A model generated the notes under the pieces. That model was not told the DNA's origin and did not search any database. It saw nothing but the letters and a program-made list of their open reading frames with translations. Positions 57,062-64,000 of a stretch of 64,000 nucleotides of DNA are shown piece after piece. Source of the stretch: Lysobacterales bacterium (GTDB taxonomy: Bacteria; Pseudomonadota; Gammaproteobacteria; Xanthomonadales; SZUA-36); the NCBI GenBank assembly GCA_021648125.1, contig JAKITK010000007.1, positions 27,059 to 91,058 on the forward strand, in the 5' to 3' direction. How positions within the stretch are numbered: the stretch's first letter is position 1; the number at the start of each line of letters is the position of its first letter. A program made the position numbers and the translations under genes.

Positions 57062-57760
57062 ATGAGCGGTGTTATACGCCCGGTTTCAGCTTATGAGATG
57101 AATACCCTCGGGGTTCGTGATCTGGGTATGCGTGATTATCAGCCGGTCTGGGAATCCATGCAGCAATTTACCGACAACAGGGATGAAAACAGCCCGGACG
57201 AACTTTGGCTGCTCGAACATCAGCCGGTATTCACTCAAGGACAGGCGGGTAAAGCAGAGCACTTGCTCGCGCCCGGCGGTATTCCTGTCGTGCAGGTTGA
57301 TCGTGGTGGACAGGTTACCTATCACGGCCCCGGCCAGTTGGTCGCCTACCCGTTACTGGATATCCGCCGGCGTAAGCTATCGATTCGTGATCTGGTCTAT
57401 GGTATTGAACAGGCAATAATCAATACATTGGCAGATTTTGAAATTCAGGCTGAACGAAATCCGGGCGTACCTGGGGTGTATGTCGGTTCTGCTAAAATTG
57501 CCGCACTGGGCTTTCGAATTCGCAAAGGCTGCAGTTTCCATGGGCTTTCGCTGAATATTGACATGAATGCCGAACCGTTTGCACGGATCAACCCTTGTGG
57601 TTTTCAGGGTCTGGAAATTACCCAGATGATTGACCAGGTACCCGCACAAAACCGAGCAGTATTAAGCCTAAGTAGGGTGAAGTCTGTGCTGGTGGGGAAA
57701 TTATTAGAAGAATTACATTACGGCGGCGTGCTGGTTTTGGCCGCAGGAATTGGCAGATGA
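57062..57760 (+). CDS. lipB: Octanoyl-[acyl-carrier-protein]:protein N-octanoyltransferase
   Basis: A 232-residue enzyme transferring octanoyl from ACP to lipoyl domains. The family blocks are [38 protein letters not shown], the catalytic Lys in [20 protein letters not shown], and Cys in [15 protein letters not shown]. It overlaps lipA by four bases. The first 12 or so residues exceed the usual start, so an internal Met may be used. Confidence 0.93.
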   Translation: MSGVIRPVSAYEMNTLGVRDLGMRDYQPVWESMQQFTDNRDENSPDELWLLEHQPVFTQGQAGKAEHLLAPGGIPVVQVDRGGQVTYHGPGQLVAYPLLDIRRRKLSIRDLVYGIEQAIINTLADFEIQAERNPGVPGVYVGSAKIAALGFRIRKGCSFHGLSLNIDMNAEPFARINPCGFQGLEITQMIDQVPAQNRAVLSLSRVKSVLVGKLLEELHYGGVLVLAAGIGR

Positions 57761-58755
57761 TAAATGATAAAAACGGGCGTGCTCCGATACCAATAACATT
57801 GGCCGATACCCCGCCACAGGCGTTGGTTAAGGAACTGGGTGCGGATAAAATCAGCCGCAACACGGCAAAATTTGTGCGGGCTGAAGTTCTACGCAAACCC
57901 GATTGGATTCGCGTGCGTTTACCGCTGGGTAATGCGGTCGCAAAACTAAAATCACGGTTGCGTGAAAATAGCCTAGTTACCGTTTGTGAAGAAGCCTCCT
58001 GTCCCAATATTCATGAGTGCTTTAGTAAAGGTACAGCAACTTTCATGATTCTTGGAGAAGTCTGTACCCGGCGCTGCTCATTTTGTGATGTTGCCCACGG
58101 GCGGCCGTTAGCTGTTGATATCAGTGAGCCTGCGCAGTTGGCGGAAACCATCGCTAGCATGCAATTGAAATATGTGGTGATTACCTCAGTAGATCGTGAT
58201 GATTTACGGGATGGCGGCGCCCAGCATTATGCCGACTGTATCGGTGAGGTGAGAGCTGCCAGCCCGGATATTAAAATTGAAATCCTGGTGCCAGATTTTC
58301 GCGGCAAAGGACGCATGCAGCGCGCGCTAGATATTCTCGATCAGACACCGCCCGATGTGTTTAACCATAACCTGGAAACGGTAGCACCGCTATACCGGAA
58401 TGTTCGTCCCGGTGCCGATTATCAATGGTCGTTAGAATTACTAAAAGCCTTCAAACAGCGGCATCCACAAATCCCTACAAAATCAGGCATTATGCTTGGC
58501 CTGGGTGAAGATCTTGCGCAGGTGGAATCCCTATTCCAGGATTTAAAAGATCACCAGGTTGATATGATCACCGTGGGTCAATATCTGCAGCCTACCAGTC
58601 ATCATCATCCGGTATTGCGTTACTGGACACCCGATGAATTCGCATATCTCGCGGAGCTGGGAAATAAGATGGGTTTTTCCCATGTTGCCAGTGGTCCGTT
58701 GGTGCGTTCTTCCTATCATGCGGATATTCAGGCTGAAGGGGTCATTGGCGGATAA
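57757..58755 (+). CDS. lipA: Lipoyl synthase
   Basis: A 332-residue radical-SAM enzyme inserting two sulfurs into octanoyl groups. The SAM cluster CxxxCxxC is in [18 protein letters not shown]. The auxiliary cluster Cys are in [20 protein letters not shown], and the C-terminal RSSYHAD supplies the last Ser ligand. It ends the ybeD-lipB-lipA unit. Confidence 0.97.
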   Translation: MINDKNGRAPIPITLADTPPQALVKELGADKISRNTAKFVRAEVLRKPDWIRVRLPLGNAVAKLKSRLRENSLVTVCEEASCPNIHECFSKGTATFMILGEVCTRRCSFCDVAHGRPLAVDISEPAQLAETIASMQLKYVVITSVDRDDLRDGGAQHYADCIGEVRAASPDIKIEILVPDFRGKGRMQRALDILDQTPPDVFNHNLETVAPLYRNVRPGADYQWSLELLKAFKQRHPQIPTKSGIMLGLGEDLAQVESLFQDLKDHQVDMITVGQYLQPTSHHHPVLRYWTPDEFAYLAELGNKMGFSHVASGPLVRSSYHADIQAEGVIGG

Positions 58756-58968
58756 CGCCAACAGATAACTATTCCGTCGCCTCACTGTCTGTCGGTGAAT
58801 CAGGGTATTTCGACGAATTTGACGAATACCTTGAAACCTGATGGCAAAGTTGCGGTCATATGCTACATTAAGGGATATAAGAGAATATTTTCGGTCGATT
58901 GTCGGCCTTAAACAGCCTCTAAAATAAATTTATAAAATCGAAATAACAAAACTTAAGGAATTGAATTA

Positions 58969-61266
58969 GTGCAAATAAAGCGATTTAAGAAATCCAGCCT
59001 CATTTTACTTGCCGGGCTGATGCTATCACTATTGTCGATAACATCTGCTGTGGCACTGCCAAGCAGTGGCGATAATAAAGATGGCGAGCTGTTACTCAAA
59101 CAAAGCATGAACCAGCGCTATGCGGTTCATCTAGCGGTTAGTTTTTTGACCAACTGGCACTATAAAGATGTGCAGTTGGATGATGAGCTATCCAGTCAAA
59201 TACTCGACCAGTACATTGAGACTCTGGATCCGAATCGAGCCTATTTTTTATCCGCTGATATTGCCGGAATGGAAAAATGGCGACTGCAACTGGATGATGT
59301 CTTACGCCATGACGATCTCGATGCGGCTTTTGATATTTTTAATCTGTATGTGTTACGGGTTAAAAACCGCATCCAGTTTGCCCGCAAACAGCTTAAAACA
59401 CCCATGGACTTCAGCATAGATGAAGAATTCCAGTTTGACCGTACTGAATCCCCGTGGATCGCTGACAGTAAAACTTGGGACGAACAATGGCGTAAGCGCG
59501 TCAAAAATGACTGGCTGCGTTTAAAACTCACCGATAAAGACGAAGAAGAAATACGCAAAACCCTAGATGATCGCTATACCAATCTGGATCGTCGGATCAG
59601 TGAACTGAATGAAGAAGATGTGTTTCAGTATTTTATGAATGCTGTCAGTCTAGCAGTGGAGCCGCATACGGCTTATATGTCGTCGCGAAGCTCAGAGAAT
59701 TTTGATATCTCGATGAAACTCTCGCTGGAAGGCATCGGTGCGTTGTTGCAGCGGGAAAATGAATATACCTCAATTGCCCGGGTTATTCCCGGCGGGCCGG
59801 CAAAAAAAGACGGGCGGCTCAAGGCCGAAGATCGGATTACCGGTGTTGCCCAGGGGCGTGAAGGTAAAATGGTTGATGTTATCGGCTGGCGTCTTGACGA
59901 TGTGGTTGATTTAATTCGTGGTCCAAAAGGCACTTATGTGCGTTTGGAGGTATTGCCTGCGAACAGTGGCGAGGGTGGTGCGAGTAAAGTTATCGAAATT
60001 CTCCGTAACGAAGTTAAACTTGAAGAGCAAGCGGCAAAAAGTCGAATTATTGAAATTACACAGGGTGAAGGTATTACTAAAGTCGGGGTAATTGACCTAC
60101 CGGTGTTTTACCTGGATTTCCGCGGGCGTGCCGAAGGCAAGAAAGATTACCGCAGTTCTACCCGTGATGTGCAAAAACTGATTGATGAGATGAAAGCCGA
60201 GGGCATCGAATCCTTGGTGATTGACTTGCGCAGCAATGGTGGCGGCTCTCTGCTTGAAGCAACCACCCTAACAGGACTGTTTATCGATCAGGGGCCGGTA
60301 GTACAGGTGCGCGATTCGCGTGGTCGTATTTCTCTGGAACGCGACGATGACCCGGGTGTGGCTTGGGACGGCCCGATGGCAGTATTGGTTAATCGTTACA
60401 GCGCTTCAGCATCCGAAATATTTGCTGCGGCTATTCAAGATTATCAGCGCGGTCTGGTGGTTGGTGAGCCAACTTACGGTAAAGGCACTGTGCAAAATCT
60501 AGTCAACCTGGATGATTATTCCCCTGGCGATAAAAAACGCTTAGGTCAATTGAAGTTGACCGTGGCACAGTTTTTCCGGATTAATGGTGGTTCCACCCAA
60601 AATCGCGGAGTTACCCCTGATATCAGTTTTCCGACACCGGGCGATGCTGCAGACTTTGGTGAAAGCGCACTGACTAATGCGCTACCCTGGACGCAGATCG
60701 AAAAAGCTGACTACAAACCAGTTAACCGGGTTGCCCCAGTACTTGCCGTGCTGGATTCCCGTTACCGTGAACGCCTGAGCAGTAGTGAAGAGTTTTCTTG
60801 GATTTATGAAGACATAGAAGAGTACAAAGAAAACAAAAATCGAAAAACGGTTAGCCTACTGGAAGATGGACGGCGTACAGAAAGAAAAGAGAATGAAGCC
60901 AAACGCAAACAGCGGAAAGAGCAGCGTTACTTGTTGCACGGTTTGCCCATTCCTGTAGATGAAGAAGAAAGTGAAAGTGAAGAGCTTGCTGAGGCCAAAA
61001 TCGAAAGCAGTGCGGCGGATACCGCCGAGAGAAACCCGGAACTAAAAGCAATTACTGCTACCGGTGAAGGTGCAGATACAGATACTGATTCAGATGCGGT
61101 TATAGATGAAGATGAGACCGATGAAGAGGAACTGCCAGATCTAATCCTCGAGGAAACCGCCCGAATTCTTGCGGATGCTACTCGTTTAATGGCGAATAAA
61201 CCTATGTTTGCACAAGATTTAAGCAAGCTAAAAACTGCAAAGGAAGCTGTTGAGTTAATTAATTAG
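58969..61266 (+). CDS. prc: Carboxy-terminal processing (tail-specific) protease Prc
   Basis: A 765-residue periplasmic S41 protease. It starts at GTG, with a signal peptide ending near SAVALP. Domains in order: N-terminal helical region, PDZ (GIGALLQRENEYTSIARVIP, about 255-340), the protease with the catalytic Ser and Lys in NRYSASASEIFAAAIQDYQR and VGEPTYGKGTVQNL, and a C-terminal DUF3340 region. The tail near residues 690-735 is strongly acidic. It degrades tagged or misfolded periplasmic proteins and adjusts peptidoglycan hydrolases. About 213 bases separate it from lipA. Confidence 0.95.
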   Translation: MQIKRFKKSSLILLAGLMLSLLSITSAVALPSSGDNKDGELLLKQSMNQRYAVHLAVSFLTNWHYKDVQLDDELSSQILDQYIETLDPNRAYFLSADIAGMEKWRLQLDDVLRHDDLDAAFDIFNLYVLRVKNRIQFARKQLKTPMDFSIDEEFQFDRTESPWIADSKTWDEQWRKRVKNDWLRLKLTDKDEEEIRKTLDDRYTNLDRRISELNEEDVFQYFMNAVSLAVEPHTAYMSSRSSENFDISMKLSLEGIGALLQRENEYTSIARVIPGGPAKKDGRLKAEDRITGVAQGREGKMVDVIGWRLDDVVDLIRGPKGTYVRLEVLPANSGEGGASKVIEILRNEVKLEEQAAKSRIIEITQGEGITKVGVIDLPVFYLDFRGRAEGKKDYRSSTRDVQKLIDEMKAEGIESLVIDLRSNGGGSLLEATTLTGLFIDQGPVVQVRDSRGRISLERDDDPGVAWDGPMAVLVNRYSASASEIFAAAIQDYQRGLVVGEPTYGKGTVQNLVNLDDYSPGDKKRLGQLKLTVAQFFRINGGSTQNRGVTPDISFPTPGDAADFGESALTNALPWTQIEKADYKPVNRVAPVLAVLDSRYRERLSSSEEFSWIYEDIEEYKENKNRKTVSLLEDGRRTERKENEAKRKQRKEQRYLLHGLPIPVDEEESESEELAEAKIESSAADTAERNPELKAITATGEGADTDTDSDAVIDEDETDEEELPDLILEETARILADATRLMANKPMFAQDLSKLKTAKEAVELIN

Positions 61267-61333
61267 TTAACAGGCGCTTGATTAGGTATTAAAAACCCGC
61301 GGATAGCGGGGCGTTCAATAAAGGTGTTGAAAA

Positions 61334-61373
61334 ATGCATACTCTCTGTGGTAAGTACCACAGAGAGTATGCAT
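61334..61373. repeat. Near-perfect 40-bp palindrome
   Basis: Left arm ATGCATACTCTCTGTGGTA and right arm TACCACAGAGAGTATGCAT are exact inverse complements, 19 bases each, with a 2-base centre. No T-run follows, so it is not a standard terminator. It lies between prc and the 5'-truncated SpvB/RHS gene and could be a recombination relic. Confidence 0.9.
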
Positions 61374-61486
61374 GACAAAATTATCGACCTAATTACGGAT
61401 TCCAATGTCTTATCAAGGCATACAGAACTCAGGCTTTCTAAGTAAATCAATTATGTGTGAAGGATTACAGCAGGTTTATTTCATAT

Positions 61487-64000
61487 ATGGCCTCCCATAT
61501 GATTGAAGCGGGATACCCTCGCGAAGACATGTTCGGGAGACTTGACAAAGCAACAACAGATCGTTTTTGTTTAGACGGCCAGCGGTTGCTATTGGTTGAA
61601 GGTATATACGGTGAAGATGGTGCCGAGTACCGGACTGAAATAGACGGGATTGCCAGGATTTATTCTTATGGAACTGCTGGCAATGGCCCCAGTAGATTTA
61701 CGGTGGAGCGTAAAGACGGATCAACTAGTCAGTACGGTAATACCGCAGACTCGCGCATTGAAGCCCGGATACCGGGCGATAGTGCTACGGTATTTGTCTG
61801 GGCGCAGAATCAATTTTCAGATAGTGCCGGCAATAACATCAGTTATGGTTATAGCGAAAACAGCACCGGTCCGGTGGAGTTTGTGCTGAGCTCAGTGGTA
61901 ACACCGGCAATTCAGCTAACTTTTAACTATTCAACCCGCAACACAGATATCACGCAATCTTATTCAGTGGGGGCAATGTTTGAACAAACCCAGCGCCTGG
62001 ATAGCGTGCGTTCACAGGGTAAGTCTCAAAACAATACCTGGGCGAATGTTCGCTTTTATGATCTTCAGTATGCCGGTGATGCCTTTGGTCGTGAAATTCT
62101 AAGCTCAGTTCAGGAATGCGCCAGTGTCAGCAAAACCACCTGTTTCCCTGCCACTACATTTGATTGGCAGAGTACTGAAAATGATATTGGTACGGCTTTG
62201 GCTGCTGATCCCAACCTTTTACCAGATACGCCTTATGCTATGCAGTTGGCTGATGTCAATGGTGATGGCTTGCCGGACTTTCTCTATACCGAAAAAGTAG
62301 ATGAAGATTTTTATCTAAAAGTTAAAACGGCAAATAAAAACGGAAGTTTTTCACCCTGGGGTAGCACTTCAGGGTATTTATTGCCAAAGAAACAAAGTAA
62401 TAACCTGCCTGAAGATATTTTAATTATTGATGTCAATGCTGATGGCTACCAGGATGTGATATTTTTAGAATATGCTCCGGGGCCCGAAATTCATTCCTGG
62501 GAAGTCATGGTTTCCAATGGCAGTGGTTTTGCTACAAAAGCCCCATTAAATAACGCCAGTGGGGCAGCGGTAGCCCGTGGTGGCGAGCAGGTGCTGGATT
62601 TTGATGGCGATGGCCTTAGCGATTTGATACAGGTGCGACAAGGTGCTACACCCAGTTCCTCATCAGAGCTTATCGTGCATAAAAATCTTTACTCGGCGGC
62701 TAATGGTGGTGCAATAAATTTCGCAGAACCCGTGCCAGTAAGCATTAACTATAAAGCGCTATTTGCTGCAAACGAGGGGGACGGACCGTATACAGAAACT
62801 CATGACCTTATAGGCTTGTCAGGTCTCAACACGCCATCAGGACGAGCTGTGTATGATTACAACGGTGATGGTGCCGTTGATATATTGGTTAAAGCCAGTC
62901 GTATTTATACAGTTTGTAGTCCCCCAAGTTGTACTATTTCAATAGCTTCTACAGTAACTGGTTTGTCCATAACCAAAGCCTCTTTTTGGATTGTTTTAGA
63001 AGCCAATAGTAGTGAGGCTGAAGGCGTTTGGAGCTATAACTATACTTTCAAAGATATCATTGGGAAAGCCACCGATTGTACTGATGTGCTTGTTTGCGGT
63101 GGCTCCAACGCACCAGTTGCAAGGGATGTATGGCCGGTGGATATCAATGCCGACGGTCTGGCCGATGTCGTTTATTTGGATGATGCTGATGGTTTGACTC
63201 TAAGCTACCGCCTAAATTTGGGTGATGGCCTTGCGGACACTGTATTACATCTATATACCCTACCATCCGTTGATATGGAAACTCATCTGCGTTTTGATGA
63301 TTGGAACGGCGATGGTTATCCCGATTTAATCTATCCGAGCGAGCTTGAAAGTCAGTCGGCTACATGGATGGTGCTTGAAAATGCATTTGGTCTGGGTTTT
63401 CCGGGCGGTGCAATGAACACCGGCAAGCCGGCTGGTAATGTAAGCATACACCGGGATGCCAGCTTATTTGTAGACTTTACCGGTGATGGCAAACGCGACC
63501 ATTTATTTGTAGATTACAATAATGAGGGTAAGTTTGATGCTGCAACCATGCGTATGGGCACGAATGCAAACCAAGTAAACCATGTAATCACCAGTATCAC
63601 CAATGGTTTGGGTGCGGTTACCAATATCAGCTATAAACCACTAACCGACCCAAGTGTTTACACCCGCATGAACAATTCTGCCAATGCCGATTGGGGTAAC
63701 GGCTCAGTGGTATATGATTTGATCGCACCCATGTATGTGGTTAGCGAGGCTAGTAGCAGTGCCCCAGTAAGCACCCCAACCAGTACTGACCTTAATGCCA
63801 TGAGTGCAGTGAAATATCACTATGCTGGTGCAAAAATACAAGCTGGTGGCCGCGGCTTGCTCGGCTTTGCGGAGGTGGTAACTTATGATCCGCAGTCGAG
63901 TGTACGCACTAACACTCGTTATCGTCAGGACTTCCCCTTTATTGGTATGCCAGCAGACACCACCCAAGTACTTAACCCGGCTGAACCTCTGGGTTTAATC
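61487..64000 (+). CDS. SpvB/FG-GAP/RHS-type large protein, 5'-truncated and running off the window end
   Basis: 838 codons open to the window end. The first part resembles the middle of an SpvB domain (DRFCLDGQRLLLVEGIYGED, GAEYRTEIDG). Seven FG-GAP/VCBS-like Ca-binding motifs follow (e.g. DVNGDGLPDFLY, DFDGDGLSDLI, DWNGDGYPDLIY). Then ITNGLGAVTNISYKPL and GRGLLGFAEVVTYDP match the TcdB-middle type region that precedes RHS/YD repeats. Normally a signal peptide and about 150 residues ending in a GLLGxGWSLSGLSAI-type segment come first; those are missing. An in-frame stop lies at 61439-61441. Start could be GTG 61457 or ATG 61487; neither has a clear ribosome site. It may be a pseudogene. Confidence 0.7.
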   Translation, partial: MASHMIEAGYPREDMFGRLDKATTDRFCLDGQRLLLVEGIYGEDGAEYRTEIDGIARIYSYGTAGNGPSRFTVERKDGSTSQYGNTADSRIEARIPGDSATVFVWAQNQFSDSAGNNISYGYSENSTGPVEFVLSSVVTPAIQLTFNYSTRNTDITQSYSVGAMFEQTQRLDSVRSQGKSQNNTWANVRFYDLQYAGDAFGREILSSVQECASVSKTTCFPATTFDWQSTENDIGTALAADPNLLPDTPYAMQLADVNGDGLPDFLYTEKVDEDFYLKVKTANKNGSFSPWGSTSGYLLPKKQSNNLPEDILIIDVNADGYQDVIFLEYAPGPEIHSWEVMVSNGSGFATKAPLNNASGAAVARGGEQVLDFDGDGLSDLIQVRQGATPSSSSELIVHKNLYSAANGGAINFAEPVPVSINYKALFAANEGDGPYTETHDLIGLSGLNTPSGRAVYDYNGDGAVDILVKASRIYTVCSPPSCTISIASTVTGLSITKASFWIVLEANSSEAEGVWSYNYTFKDIIGKATDCTDVLVCGGSNAPVARDVWPVDINADGLADVVYLDDADGLTLSYRLNLGDGLADTVLHLYTLPSVDMETHLRFDDWNGDGYPDLIYPSELESQSATWMVLENAFGLGFPGGAMNTGKPAGNVSIHRDASLFVDFTGDGKRDHLFVDYNNEGKFDAATMRMGTNANQVNHVITSITNGLGAVTNISYKPLTDPSVYTRMNNSANADWGNGSVVYDLIAPMYVVSEASSSAPVSTPTSTDLNAMSAVKYHYAGAKIQAGGRGLLGFAEVVTYDPQSSVRTNTRYRQDFPFIGMPADTTQVLNPAEPLGLI

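Overview
The window looks like chromosome from a Gram-negative gammaproteobacterium of moderate GC content. The evidence is a Pseudomonas-type order mreBCD-mrdA-rodA-mltB-rlpA-dacA-ybeD-lipB-lipA, a tatABC operon, GlnRS, YcgL, SixA and MtfA, with many outer-membrane and lipoprotein genes. The mixture is typical of marine Cellvibrionales/Spongiibacter-like lineages, but that placement is inference from gene content only.

Layout. 0.3-10.3 kb: a DUF2339-DUF3999 membrane pair, a DUF3014 protein, then the minus-strand run glnS - DUF885 peptidase - xthA - methyltransferase. 10.4-24 kb: DAACS symporter, PEP-mutase-like enzyme, Ada-AlkA repair fusion, a repeat-rich gap with a terminator, mnmG, a His/Gly/Tyr-rich lipoprotein, an EamA transporter, pepN, a serine/threonine dehydratase and sixA. 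24-26 kb: the tail of a type I restriction HsdR next to an intact IS630-family transposase. 26-30 kb: a MacAB-like ABC export operon with a YIP1 protein. 30-43 kb: a MITE-like element, a solo ExbD, ycgL-yeiH, a PlpD-like patatin with a barrel, dodecin, mtfA, rhomboid, a DUF4136 lipoprotein, a LOG-family protein, a BPSS1780-type membrane protein, tatABC, a predicted sorted surface protein and hemH.

43.5-46.7 kb is the main accessory region. It holds a DUF1902/HicB-like antitoxin with a broken hicA, an unrecognised 340-residue protein, and a two-gene Panacea-domain toxin-antitoxin-like module. That module lies between an intact tRNA-Met gene and a perfect 36-bp copy of its 3' end, an att-type arrangement of about 1.4 kb with no integrase inside. 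This is the strongest candidate for a little-described mobile unit.

46.9-61.3 kb is conserved housekeeping: a PfkB-family kinase, then the elongasome and septal/cell-wall genes (mreBCD, PBP2, RodA, MltB, RlpA, D,D-carboxypeptidase) running into lipoate synthesis (ybeD-lipB-lipA) and the tail-specific protease. The window ends in a large SpvB/FG-GAP/RHS-type gene that lacks its expected N-terminal segment and starts just after a near-perfect 40-bp palindrome.

All assignments come from reading motifs, gene order and translation by eye; no database search was run.
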